Positions 56,090 through 64,000 of a stretch of DNA of 64,000 nucleotides are shown piece after piece; the stretch's first letter is position 1; every line of letters begins with the position of its first letter. The notes under the pieces are model-generated. The model had not been told where the DNA came from. It did no database searches and was given only the letters and a program-made list of their open reading frames with translations. Source of the stretch: Pedobacter sp. HDW13 (GTDB lineage Bacteria; Bacteroidota; Bacteroidia; Sphingobacteriales; Sphingobacteriaceae). The stretch is from NCBI RefSeq assembly GCF_011303555.1, contig NZ_CP049868.1, positions 1,302,001 to 1,366,000 on the forward strand. Reading direction: 5' to 3'. The translations under genes were made by a program, and so were the position numbers.

Positions 56090-56206
56090 TTACCCTTGAC
56101 GTTGCTTGTATTTCGGATTTTTCTTGTTGATAACGTAAAGTTTTCCTTTACGGCGAATAATCTTACAATCAGCGCTACGTTTTTTAATTGATGATCTAAC
56201 TTTCAT
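56090..56206 (-). CDS. rpmJ: 50S ribosomal protein L36
   Basis: A 38-residue bL36 read from ATG 56206 to TAA 56090: [20 protein letters not shown], then [18 protein letters not shown]. One Cys (residue 14) in place of the usual C-x2-C/H zinc set, so it is a zinc-free (C-minus) version. It lies 1 bp after infA. Confidence 0.95.
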   Translation of the reverse strand: MKVRSSIKKRSADCKIIRRKGKLYVINKKNPKYKQRQG

Positions 56207-56207
56207 T

Positions 56208-56426
56208 TTATTTGTATCTATAAGTGATGCGGCCTTTTGTTAAATCATACGGCGACATCTCTAGTTTTACTTTATCACCAGGAAGAATTTTGATGTAGTG
56301 CATCCGCATCTTTCCTGAAATGTGCGCAATAATCTCATGTCCGTTTTCGAGTTCAACTCTGAACATCGCATTAGACAATGCTTCTCTTATTACTCCGTCT
56401 TGTTCAATTGAGGCTTGTTTAGCCAT
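56208..56426 (-). CDS. infA: Translation initiation factor IF-1
   Basis: A 72-residue OB-fold factor ([32 protein letters not shown]) of standard length, between map and rpmJ as in the usual spc/alpha junction. Confidence 0.99.
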   Translation of the reverse strand: MAKQASIEQDGVIREALSNAMFRVELENGHEIIAHISGKMRMHYIKILPGDKVKLEMSPYDLTKGRITYRYK

Positions 56427-56497
56427 ATTTTATTGATTGTTACTTAATTAGCTGCTTCTAAACAGGGTTGCAAAATTAAATAAAAAATTTTAATTAT

Positions 56498-57283
56498 TTA
56501 TTTTTTTTGTTGTAAAACTTCTTCTATAATAGAAAACGTTGATAAAACATCTGCTTTGCCCTTTTTTATGGCCACTGTGTGTTCAAAATGTGCCGATGGC
56601 TTATTGTCTTTACTCGTTACTGTCCATCCATCTTTATGGAATTTAACACCGGCTACGCCTGCGTTAATCATTGGCTCAATTGCAATCACCATTCCTTCTT
56701 CAAGTTTTGGTCCTGCGCCACGCTTTCCATAATTAGGAACTTCTGGTTTCTCATGAAGTTTTACGCCAACACCATGTCCGACCAGTTCTCTTACTACCCC
56801 GAATCCATTAGTTTCTGCATGTTGCTGAACTGCAAAACCGACATCACCGATCCGCATGCCAACCACTGCTTTTTCAATGCCTAATTCCAGGCAACGCTTA
56901 GTAACTTCAACCAGTTTTTGTTTTTCAGCATCTATCTCTCCTATTGAGAAAGTATAAGCCGAATCGCCAAAATAATTGTCTTTAATTACGCCGCAATCAA
57001 CCGAAATTAAATCCCCCTCTTGTATAGTATATGTGCTTGGAAAACCATGAACAACTTGTTCATTTGGCGAAATACATAACGAATAAGGGAAACCATTGTA
57101 GTTTAAAAATGCCGGGATTGCTCCGTGATCACCTATAAACTCGTAAGCTAACTTATCTAACTGAATAGTAGTCATGCCTGCTTTTATCACCTTGGCCACT
57201 TCGGCTAAGGTTTTAGAAACAAGCATGGAACTTTCTCTTATTAACTCGATCTCTTCAAGAGACTTGTAATAAATTTTAGACAT
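56498..57283 (-). CDS. map: Type I methionine aminopeptidase
   Basis: A 261-residue cytosolic enzyme that removes N-terminal Met. Metal ligands are in place: Asp in SVDCGVIKDNYFGDSAYTF (two), His in GHGVGVKLHEKPEVPNYG, Glu in VIAIEPM, Glu in HFEHTVAI. Placed 8 bp after secY, the typical order. Confidence 0.98.
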   Translation of the reverse strand: MSKIYYKSLEEIELIRESSMLVSKTLAEVAKVIKAGMTTIQLDKLAYEFIGDHGAIPAFLNYNGFPYSLCISPNEQVVHGFPSTYTIQEGDLISVDCGVIKDNYFGDSAYTFSIGEIDAEKQKLVEVTKRCLELGIEKAVVGMRIGDVGFAVQQHAETNGFGVVRELVGHGVGVKLHEKPEVPNYGKRGAGPKLEEGMVIAIEPMINAGVAGVKFHKDGWTVTSKDNKPSAHFEHTVAIKKGKADVLSTFSIIEEVLQQKK

Positions 57284-57291
57284 CCTTTACA

Positions 57292-58632
57292 CTACAACGC
57301 AGCGTTGCTACTTGCAGCAGGTACTCCTGTTCTGCCTGTAACTCTACCGGTTTTCATTAAACCATCGTAATGACGCATCAATAAATAACTTTCGATCTGT
57401 TGTAGAGTATCCAAAACAACACCAACCAAAATCAATAAAGATGTACCCCCAAAGAAGTGGGCAAACTCTTGTTTAATACCAAACTTAACTGCAATAGAAG
57501 GCAGGATAGCAATGATCGCTAAAAATACTGCACCAGGGAAAGTGATTTTAGAAATCACATCATCAATAAAAGTTGATGTTGCAAAACCTGGCTTTACACC
57601 AGGAATAAAACCACCGTTTTTCTTCATATCATCGCTCATTTGAGTTGGATTAACTGTAATGGCTGTATAGAAGAAAGTAAATGCAATAATTAAAAATGCG
57701 AATGTTAAGCTATAAGCCAACGATGTTGTGTTGCTAAACTGAATTAACCATGAGCCTTGTAACGAAGGAACAAACTGCATAATAGCACCTGGAATGAACA
57801 TTAACGCCTGAGCAAAAATGATTGGCATAACACCGGCAGCATTAACCTTTAAAGGGATGTACTGACGAACACCACCAAACTGGCGGTTACCAACAATTTT
57901 CTTAGCGTATTGTACAGGCACTTTACGTACACCCTGAACAATTAAAATGGTAAACATTACAACTGCAAATAAGGCAACGATTTCCAAAACTAATGCTACC
58001 GGACCTCCACCCTCACTTGACGAACCCACACGTGCACTAAACTCTTGAGAAATTGCAACAGGTAAACGGGCAATAATACCAACCATAATGATTAGTGATG
58101 TACCGTTACCAATTCCTTTATCCGTAATTTTTTCACCTAACCACATTACAAATAAGGTACCTGCCGTTAATACAAACGTAGATAACACTAAAAATAAAGT
58201 GTTTGGTAATAAAATAGCTTCTGCCGGAACCTGCGTTTTAACATAACCAACAGACTGAACGATTGTGATCGCTACCGTTAGGTAACGGGTAATCTGGTTC
58301 ATTTTTTTTCTACCACTTTCGCCTTCTTTCTGCATTTTTTGGAAAGAAGGAACAGCAATACCCAATAGTTGCACCACAATCGATGCAGAGATATAAGGCA
58401 TTACCCCCAACGCCAAAATAGACACACGAGAGAACGAACCTCCGGCAAACATATCAAGTAAGCCTAAAAGTCCCGATTTTTCGTTATTGCCTAAAGCAGT
58501 TGCATCTACACCTGGTAAAACCACGTGAGAAACGAAACGGTATACCAAAAGAATTAAGAGCGTAAACAATATACGCTCTTTTAATTCCTGAATTTTCCAG
58601 ATATTACTTAAAGTAGTAAATAGCTTCTTCAT
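57292..58632 (-). CDS. secY: Preprotein translocase subunit SecY
   Basis: A 446-residue channel subunit with ten membrane helices. Typical segments: VLPGVDATALGNNEKSGLL, ALGVMPYISASIVVQLLGIA, GIGNGTSLIIMVGIIARLP, FFYTAITVNPTQMSDDMKKN and the C-terminal LLMRHYDGLM. Confidence 0.99.
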   Translation of the reverse strand: MKKLFTTLSNIWKIQELKERILFTLLILLVYRFVSHVVLPGVDATALGNNEKSGLLGLLDMFAGGSFSRVSILALGVMPYISASIVVQLLGIAVPSFQKMQKEGESGRKKMNQITRYLTVAITIVQSVGYVKTQVPAEAILLPNTLFLVLSTFVLTAGTLFVMWLGEKITDKGIGNGTSLIIMVGIIARLPVAISQEFSARVGSSSEGGGPVALVLEIVALFAVVMFTILIVQGVRKVPVQYAKKIVGNRQFGGVRQYIPLKVNAAGVMPIIFAQALMFIPGAIMQFVPSLQGSWLIQFSNTTSLAYSLTFAFLIIAFTFFYTAITVNPTQMSDDMKKNGGFIPGVKPGFATSTFIDDVISKITFPGAVFLAIIAILPSIAVKFGIKQEFAHFFGGTSLLILVGVVLDTLQQIESYLLMRHYDGLMKTGRVTGRTGVPAASSNAAL

Positions 58633-58639
58633 TTAATAA

Positions 58640-59086
58640 TTACAATTTTACAATAGAACCACCTGCAGCTTCAATAGCTTTTTGTGCGGTTGCAGAAAAC
58701 GCATGTGCTGTAACTTCTAATTTTGCTTTCACTTCACCACGACCTAAAATTTTAACCAAGTCGTTTTTTGAAGCTAAACCATGCGCCTGGAGAGCGGCGA
58801 AATCGATAGTTGTTAAGCTGAATTTTTCAGCTAAGTTTTGTAATACGTCTAAGTTTACACCAACGTATTCAGTACGGTTGATTGGTTTGAAACCAACTTT
58901 AGGCACACGACGTTGTAAAGGCATTTGACCACCTTCGAAACCGATTTTGGTTGAGTGACCTGAACGAGAACCCGCACCTTTGTGACCACGAGTTGAAGTA
59001 CCACCACGACCAGAACCTGTACCACGACCAATTCTTTTGCTGTTTTTTGTAGAACCTTTTGCAGGTTTTAAATTACTTAAATTCAT
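58640..59086 (-). CDS. rplO: 50S ribosomal protein L15
   Basis: A 148-residue uL15. Start placed at ATG 59086 ([20 protein letters not shown]), the conserved N-terminus; an upstream in-frame ATG at 59131 adds 15 unlikely residues. The Gly/Arg-rich [18 protein letters not shown] segment is typical. Confidence 0.98.
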   Translation of the reverse strand: MNLSNLKPAKGSTKNSKRIGRGTGSGRGGTSTRGHKGAGSRSGHSTKIGFEGGQMPLQRRVPKVGFKPINRTEYVGVNLDVLQNLAEKFSLTTIDFAALQAHGLASKNDLVKILGRGEVKAKLEVTAHAFSATAQKAIEAAGGSIVKL

Positions 59087-59146
59087 TTTTTTGAATTTGT
59101 GTTGCCCTTCGCTTTCACTAAACAGGTACAACGATTAAACATATAT

Positions 59147-59180
59147 AAAGGTAATACAGGTTTTACCCCATATTACCTTT
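59147..59180. repeat. Hairpin in the rpmD-rplO gap
   Basis: A 10-bp perfect stem AAAGGTAATA/TATTACCTTT with a 14-nt loop. No T run on the minus strand, so not a terminator for this operon. Confidence 0.45.
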
Positions 59181-59190
59181 AACTTTTTTA

Positions 59191-59370
59191 TTAGATTGCT
59201 TCGATAGCTACCAGGTGGTTCACTTTGCGAACCATACCGATAATTTGCGGTGTAGCTTCAACCTCAACACTTTGGTTCATTTTAGATAAACCCAAAGCCT
59301 GAACGGTTCTTTTTTGGCGCTCGCTTCTGTCGATAACGCTTTTTACTTGTGTTATTTTGATCTTAGCCAT
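59191..59370 (-). CDS. rpmD: 50S ribosomal protein L30
   Basis: A 59-residue uL30 read from ATG 59370 to TAA 59191: MAKIKITQVKSVIDRSERQK at the start, ending VRKVNHLVAIEAI. Standard length; 4 bp after rpsE. Confidence 0.96.
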   Translation of the reverse strand: MAKIKITQVKSVIDRSERQKRTVQALGLSKMNQSVEVEATPQIIGMVRKVNHLVAIEAI

Positions 59371-59374
59371 GATA

Positions 59375-59893
59375 TTATCCGTTAAATACTTTGTTTAAAT
59401 CAATACCACGGGTTTGAGCTACTGTATAAGCATCGCGCATTTTAGTTAACGCATCAACAGTTGCTTTTACCACGTTGTGTGGGTTAGATGATCCTTTAGA
59501 TTTTGCCAATACGTTATGTACACCAGCACTCTCTAATACAGCACGCATCGCTCCACCAGCAATTACTCCAGTACCTACTGCAGCTGGTTTGATTAATACA
59601 AAGCCACCTGAGAATTTACCGATTTGCTCGTGAGGAACAGTACCGTTTAAAATTGGAACTTTTACCAAGTTCTTTTTAGCATCATCCACACCTTTTGCAA
59701 TTGCTTCAGTTACCTCTTTCGCTTTACCTAAACCGAAACCAACAACACCGTTCTCATCACCTACAACAACAATTGCTGAGAAGCTGAAAGTACGGCCACC
59801 TTTGGTTACTTTGGCAACACGTTGTATACTAACCAAACGATCCTTTAATTCGATATCGGTGGTTTTTACTCTTTTTATATTAATAGTTGACAT
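59375..59893 (-). CDS. rpsE: 30S ribosomal protein S5
   Basis: A 172-residue uS5 with the N-terminal dsRNA-binding-like domain ([20 protein letters not shown]) and [20 protein letters not shown]. Confidence 0.99.
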   Translation of the reverse strand: MSTINIKRVKTTDIELKDRLVSIQRVAKVTKGGRTFSFSAIVVVGDENGVVGFGLGKAKEVTEAIAKGVDDAKKNLVKVPILNGTVPHEQIGKFSGGFVLIKPAAVGTGVIAGGAMRAVLESAGVHNVLAKSKGSSNPHNVVKATVDALTKMRDAYTVAQTRGIDLNKVFNG

Positions 59894-59910
59894 CTTACTT
59901 TTTCTTCAGA

Positions 59911-60264
59911 TTAAAATACTAAACCAGCTTCGCGGGCACCCTCTGCCAACGATTTTACACGACCGTGGTATAAATAGCCGTTTCTATCGAAAACAACTTG
60001 TTTAACACCAGCTGCAATTGCTTTTTCGGCAACTAATTTACCTACTGCTACTGATTGGTCGCTTTTGCTTCCAGTACCTGCAAAATCCTTTGATAATGAT
60101 GATGCTGAAACTATTGTTTTACCGGTTACATCGTTAATTACCTGCGCATAAATCCCTTTATTGCTTCTATATACAGATAACCTTGGACGCTCTTCCGAAC
60201 CGGTAAGTCTTTTTCTGATCCCTTTTTTAATACGATCTCTTCTTGATAATTTTTTACCTGCCAT
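59911..60264 (-). CDS. rplR: 50S ribosomal protein L18
   Basis: A 117-residue uL18, with [20 protein letters not shown] and the C-terminal [20 protein letters not shown]. Confidence 0.99.
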   Translation of the reverse strand: MAGKKLSRRDRIKKGIRKRLTGSEERPRLSVYRSNKGIYAQVINDVTGKTIVSASSLSKDFAGTGSKSDQSVAVGKLVAEKAIAAGVKQVVFDRNGYLYHGRVKSLAEGAREAGLVF

Positions 60265-60269
60265 GATTA

Positions 60270-60827
60270 CTATTTTTTAGATGCTGATTTACCTGCTTTT
60301 CTTCTTAACACTTCACCTACAAACTTGATACCTTTACCTTTGTATGGCTCTGGTGCACGTAACGAACGGATTTTCGCTGCTACCTGACCAATCAACTGTT
60401 TGTCGATACTCTCTAAAATGATTTTAGGAGTCTGACCTTTTTCTGATTGAGTAGTAACGGTAATTTCCGCTGGTAACTGGAATACATAGTGGTGAGAATA
60501 ACCTAAAACTAGATCTAATGTATTGCCTGCGTTTGTAGCACGGTAACCAACACCCACTAATTCCTGAGTTAATTTATAACCTTCTGTAACACCAACAACC
60601 ATGTTGTTAAGCAATGAGCGATATAAACCGTGTAATGCTTTGTGTTTCTTTTGATCTGATGGACGTTGAACTGATAAAATTCCATCTTCTTGACTTACAG
60701 TGATATCTGAATCTACTGCTTGCGTTAATTCACCTTTAGGGCCTTTTACCGTTACAACGTTATCGTTAGATACTGTAATGGTAACACCTGCAGGTACTGT
60801 AATTGGGGCTTTTCCTATTCTTGACAT
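60270..60827 (-). CDS. rplF: 50S ribosomal protein L6
   Basis: A 185-residue uL6, start [20 protein letters not shown], end [20 protein letters not shown]. Confidence 0.99.
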   Translation of the reverse strand: MSRIGKAPITVPAGVTITVSNDNVVTVKGPKGELTQAVDSDITVSQEDGILSVQRPSDQKKHKALHGLYRSLLNNMVVGVTEGYKLTQELVGVGYRATNAGNTLDLVLGYSHHYVFQLPAEITVTTQSEKGQTPKIILESIDKQLIGQVAAKIRSLRAPEPYKGKGIKFVGEVLRRKAGKSASKK

Positions 60828-60845
60828 TGTGCTGTTCTCCTAATA

Positions 60846-61244
60846 TTAATAAACGTGACACAATACCTCACCACCAATGTTTAATTTGGCTGCTTCTTTA
60901 TCAGTCATTACACCTTTAGAAGTAGATAAGATTGCGATACCTAAACCGTTTAATACTCTTGGCATATTTTCAACACCAGCGTAGTTTCTCAAACCTGGTT
61001 TACTTACTCGCACTAATGTACGAATAGCAGGAACTTTAGTGATCGGATTGTATTTCAAAGCGATTTTAATCGTGCCTTGAACTGTAGTATCTTCAAACTT
61101 ATAGTTCGCGATGTAACCTTTATCAAAAAGTACTTTAGTGATTTCCTTTTTAAGGTTTGATGCAGGAATTTCTACAACTCTGTGGTTGGCCTTAATGGCA
61201 TTCCTTACTCTTGTTAAATAATCTGCTATTGGATCTGTATTCAT
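60846..61244 (-). CDS. rpsH: 30S ribosomal protein S8
   Basis: A 132-residue uS8: DPIADYLTRVRNAIKANHRV and the C-terminal STSKGVMTDKEAAKLNIGGE. It is followed by rplF after 18 bp and preceded by an unusually long (156 bp) gap with an inverted repeat. Confidence 0.99.
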   Translation of the reverse strand: MNTDPIADYLTRVRNAIKANHRVVEIPASNLKKEITKVLFDKGYIANYKFEDTTVQGTIKIALKYNPITKVPAIRTLVRVSKPGLRNYAGVENMPRVLNGLGIAILSTSKGVMTDKEAAKLNIGGEVLCHVY

Positions 61245-61335
61245 TATTTATTGTTTTTGATAGTGGTTTCCTTCTGCTACCCAGCTGTGGGACCTGCTAT
61301 CGGTTAAAATTCTTTTTTTAGTATAAACACATATA

Positions 61336-61379
61336 AGTATCAAGTATCGAGACACAGATTGGCCTTGATACTTGATACT
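61336..61379. repeat. 13-bp inverted repeat in the rpsN-rpsH gap
   Basis: Arms AGTATCAAGTATC (61336-61348) and GATACTTGATACT (61367-61379) form a perfect stem with an 18-nt loop. It lies within the 156-bp gap and has no T run, so an inserted repeat element or an RNA processing site is more likely than a terminator. Confidence 0.6.
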
Positions 61380-61400
61380 GCAGTATTTTAATACTTTATA

Positions 61401-61670
61401 TTACCAAGATGCTTTTTTAACACCTGGTATTTTACCGTCTAGTGCCATTTCGCGGAATGTTACCCTTGAAATACCAAAGGTACGCATATATCCACGAGGA
61501 CGACCAGTTAATTTACAACGGTTGTGTAAACGTACTGGAGATGAGTTCTTTGGTAATTTATCCAAACCCTCGAAATCTCCTGCAGCTTTTAATGCTGCAC
61601 GTTTTTCAGCGTATCTAGCTACCAATTTTTGGCGCTTAACTTCGCGTGCTTTTACACCTTCTTTTGCCAT
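61401..61670 (-). CDS. rpsN: 30S ribosomal protein S14
   Basis: An 89-residue uS14 of the long, zinc-free type with a single Cys ([20 protein letters not shown]). Its ATG overlaps the rplE stop codon by one base. Confidence 0.99.
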   Translation of the reverse strand: MAKEGVKAREVKRQKLVARYAEKRAALKAAGDFEGLDKLPKNSSPVRLHNRCKLTGRPRGYMRTFGISRVTFREMALDGKIPGVKKASW

Positions 61671-62236
61671 TATTCTGCTGTTTTTTGATTTTTAAATGGT
61701 AATCCGAATTGTTTCAATAACTCAAGCGCCTCAACATCAGATTTTGCCGAAGTTACGAAAGTTATATCCATCCCTAAAATTTTATTGATTTTATCTATAT
61801 TAATCTCAGGAAAGATGATTTGCTCAGTAACACCTAATGTATAGTTACCTTTTCCATCGAAACCTTTATCGTTAATACCTTTGAAATCACGGATACGTGG
61901 CAAAGCTACAGAGATCAAACGATCAAGGAACTCATACATGTTGTTATCACGTAATGTTACGCGTACACCAACAGGCATACCTTTACGTAATTTAAAGTTA
62001 GAGATATCCTTTTTAGATTGTGCCGGAACCGCTTGCTGACCAGTAATGGTAGTCAACTCAACGATTGTGGTATCCATAATCTTTTTATCTGTAACAGAAA
62101 AACGACCAACACCCTGATTGATACAGATTTTTTCCAATTTAGGAACCTGCATTACAGTTTTGTACTGAAATTTTTCTTTTAATGCACTTACAACTTCTTC
62201 TTTGTATTTGCTTTTTAATCTTGGTGTAGTAGCCAT
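61670..62236 (-). CDS. rplE: 50S ribosomal protein L5
   Basis: A 188-residue uL5 that binds 5S r[37 protein letters not shown] and [20 protein letters not shown]. One-base overlaps on both sides with rplX and rpsN. Confidence 0.99.
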   Translation of the reverse strand: MATTPRLKSKYKEEVVSALKEKFQYKTVMQVPKLEKICINQGVGRFSVTDKKIMDTTIVELTTITGQQAVPAQSKKDISNFKLRKGMPVGVRVTLRDNNMYEFLDRLISVALPRIRDFKGINDKGFDGKGNYTLGVTEQIIFPEINIDKINKILGMDITFVTSAKSDVEALELLKQFGLPFKNQKTAE

Positions 62237-62574
62237 TATTTAATCTCCTCTCCTGATATTTTAGCAACTCTAACGATTTTGCCATCTGCGTTAAGTTTAC
62301 GACCTACGCGTGTAGCTTTACCAGATTTTGGATCAACCAACATCAAGTTAGAAATGTGAAGAGCAGCTTCTTTTTTAATAATACCACCGTTAGGATTTGC
62401 AGCATTTGGTTTAGTATGTTTAGATACTAAGTTAATACCTTCTACAATGGCTCTGTTTTTATCTGTTTGTACTGAAAGTACTTTTCCTTGTTGACCTTTT
62501 GAATCGCCAGCAATTACTTTAACTAAATCTCCAGTGCGGATTTTAAGTTTTGGTGTATTTACTTTGTTTCCCAT
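62236..62574 (-). CDS. rplX: 50S ribosomal protein L24
   Basis: A 112-residue uL24 with the KOW motif near the N-terminus ([20 protein letters not shown]) and [20 protein letters not shown]. Confidence 0.99.
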   Translation of the reverse strand: MGNKVNTPKLKIRTGDLVKVIAGDSKGQQGKVLSVQTDKNRAIVEGINLVSKHTKPNAANPNGGIIKKEAALHISNLMLVDPKSGKATRVGRKLNADGKIVRVAKISGEEIK

Positions 62575-62575
62575 T

Positions 62576-62944
62576 TTATAATACCTCCGGTGCTAATGAT
62601 ACGATTTTCATGAATTGTTTTTCACGTAGTTCTCTCGCAACCGGGCCAAAGATACGTGTACCTCTTGGCTCATCCTGTGCGTTCAATAATACAGCTGCAT
62701 TATCGTCAAAACGGATATAAGAACCATCTTTACGACGGATTTCTTTTTTAGTTCTTACAACAACTGCTTTAGAAACTGTACCTTTTTTAATATTACCCGA
62801 AGGTATAGCGCTTTTTACGGTAACAACTACTTTATCACCAATTGAAGCATAACGTTTGCCGGTTCCACCTAGCACGCGAATTACCAATACTTCTTTTGCG
62901 CCGCTGTTATCAGCAACGTTTAATCTTGATTCCTGTTGTACCAT
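62576..62944 (-). CDS. rplN: 50S ribosomal protein L14
   Basis: A 122-residue uL14: [20 protein letters not shown] at the start, [20 protein letters not shown] near the end. Confidence 0.99.
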   Translation of the reverse strand: MVQQESRLNVADNSGAKEVLVIRVLGGTGKRYASIGDKVVVTVKSAIPSGNIKKGTVSKAVVVRTKKEIRRKDGSYIRFDDNAAVLLNAQDEPRGTRIFGPVARELREKQFMKIVSLAPEVL

Positions 62945-62945
62945 C

Positions 62946-63200
62946 TTATTTAGCTCTTTCTAAAATTTGTACCAATCTCCAGTTCTTGTTTTTACTCAAA
63001 GGACGAGTTTCCATAATCAATACTGTATCGCCGATACCGCATTCGTTTTTCTCGTCGTGAGCCATAAATTTGGTAGTTTTCTTCACGAACTTACCATAAA
63101 TCGGGTGTTTTACTTTACGTTCCACGCTCACTACAACAGATTTATCCATCTTGTTGCTTACCACTAACCCGGTTCTTGTTTTTCTTAATTGTCTTTCCAT
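62946..63200 (-). CDS. rpsQ: 30S ribosomal protein S17
   Basis: An 84-residue uS17: [20 protein letters not shown] and the OB-fold end [20 protein letters not shown]. Confidence 0.99.
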   Translation of the reverse strand: MERQLRKTRTGLVVSNKMDKSVVVSVERKVKHPIYGKFVKKTTKFMAHDEKNECGIGDTVLIMETRPLSKNKNWRLVQILERAK

Positions 63201-63213
63201 GTCGACTCTCGAA

Positions 63214-63426
63214 TTATTTAGTTTCAGTAGCTGACTCAGTGTTTTTCACTTTAGTCAACTCAGTGTTTAAACGGGCTATGTCTTTCCTTACTTTTGCAAT
63301 GCGCGAAGGATTTTCGATAGCTGAAATAGTGTGAGCGAACTTCAATTTTGATAAGTTCTCTTTTTCTTCCGCAATCTTAGCTACTAATTCTTCTTTTGAA
63401 AGCCCTGTGATTTCTGAATTTTTCAT
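63214..63426 (-). CDS. rpmC: 50S ribosomal protein L29
   Basis: A 70-residue uL29 with the coiled-coil core [20 protein letters not shown] and [20 protein letters not shown]; the terminal ESATETK tail is not conserved. Confidence 0.98.
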   Translation of the reverse strand: MKNSEITGLSKEELVAKIAEEKENLSKLKFAHTISAIENPSRIAKVRKDIARLNTELTKVKNTESATETK

Positions 63427-63499
63427 TTTTCTTTTTCTTTTACGTTGAGTGTAGCGGTTATAATAAACAAGTATTTACAACATTCACCTCAACACTTTA

Positions 63500-63922
63500 C
63501 TATGCTTCTACGTAATCTCTACGTACTACGAATTTGGTTTGGATTGGTAATTTCTGAGCTGCTAAACGCAATGCTTCTTTAGCAATTTCTAAAGGCACAC
63601 CTTCAGCTTCGAAAATTACACGTCCAGGTCTTACAACTGCTACCCAATACTCAGGAGCACCTTTACCTTTACCCATACGTACCTCAGCAGGTTTTTTAGT
63701 TACCGGTTTGTCAGGGAAAATTCTGATCCATACTTGACCTTCACGTTTCATGAAACGTGTTACGGCAATACGGGCAGCCTCTATCTGGCGACTTGTGATC
63801 CAAGTTGCTTCTAAAGATTTGATACCGAAAGATCCGAATGCTAATTCAGCTCCACGAGAAGCTAAACCCTTCATTCTGCCTTTTTGCATCTTCCTGAACT
63901 TCGTTCTTTTTGGCTGTAACAT
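63500..63922 (-). CDS. rplP: 50S ribosomal protein L16
   Basis: A 140-residue uL16: [40 protein letters not shown] and [21 protein letters not shown] 73-bp gap separates it from rpmC. Confidence 0.99.
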   Translation of the reverse strand: MLQPKRTKFRKMQKGRMKGLASRGAELAFGSFGIKSLEATWITSRQIEAARIAVTRFMKREGQVWIRIFPDKPVTKKPAEVRMGKGKGAPEYWVAVVRPGRVIFEAEGVPLEIAKEALRLAAQKLPIQTKFVVRRDYVEA

Positions 63923-63962
63923 TTTATTTTGTTCTAATCGTTAAACGATGTTAATAAATCAA

Positions 63963-64000
63963 TTATTTACGAGGGCCTCTGTTAGCGCCTGCGCCACCAC
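63963..64000 (-). CDS. rpsC: 30S ribosomal protein S3, 3' end only
   Basis: Only the last codons are in the window: the minus strand reads GGAGANRGPRK followed by TAA at 63963-63965. The Gly-rich, basic end and the position 40 bp upstream of rplP fit uS3. The rest lies beyond the window edge. Confidence 0.8.
   Translation of the reverse strand, partial: GGAGANRGPRK

Overview
The window looks like a chromosomal segment of a Bacteroidota bacterium, most likely a Sphingobacteriaceae member close to Pedobacter. This is judged from protein flavour and gene families (Porin_10-type porin, DUF3667, RskA-type anti-sigma, CbpA/CbpM), Bacteroidota promoter boxes (TTG about 17 nt before TAnnTTTG), almost no Shine-Dalgarno sequences, AT-rich DNA and the order of the ribosomal operon. 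No phage, insertion sequence, CRISPR array, tRNA or rRNA was recognised.

Layout. 1-6.3 kb: outer-membrane barrel, a divergent porin/purine nucleoside phosphorylase/lpxK cluster, and a sterol-desaturase-like enzyme. 6.4-12.7 kb: a TetR-controlled RND efflux operon (tetR, tolC, adaptor, RND pump) whose pump gene is frameshifted. 13-19.9 kb: pruA, a PAS-like/LuxR regulator, small membrane proteins, and a carbonic anhydrase-SulP pair. 20-27 kb: frameshifted acyl-CoA carboxylase, MFS transporter, acetyltransferase, M42 peptidase, lone PAS protein, exonuclease III, and a degenerate sigma/anti-sigma-like pair. 27-32.4 kb: ECF sigma factor, histidine kinase and response regulator, periplasmic Gfo/Idh-type protein, small regulators. 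32.5-46.3 kb: S9 peptidase, cbpA-cbpM, HerA-like ATPase, an overlapping sugar-nucleotidyltransferase and sugar-kinase-like pair, dnaK, a frameshifted L,D-transpeptidase-like gene, and a methyltransferase. 46.6-52.5 kb: GMC oxidoreductase with a Tat lipoprotein partner, a repeat-rich spacer, and a frameshifted secreted glycosidase-like gene. 52.7-64 kb: the S10/spc/alpha ribosomal operon from the 3' end of rpsC to rplQ, on the minus strand.

Four genes (RND pump, carboxylase, L,D-transpeptidase-like, glycosidase-like) each lack exactly one base within a mononucleotide run, and each regains a family-typical C-terminus when one base is restored. Consensus or sequencing error is the simplest explanation; the G8 and G6 tracts could also be phase-variable. 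The most informative regulatory signal is an 18-bp dyad motif present twice in the efflux operon: once in the tetR promoter and once ending on the tolC start codon. Several gaps of the ribosomal operon hold hairpins, including a terminator-like one between rpsD and rpoA. I did not find a convincing new defence or mobile system; most of the window is ordinary core and accessory genome.
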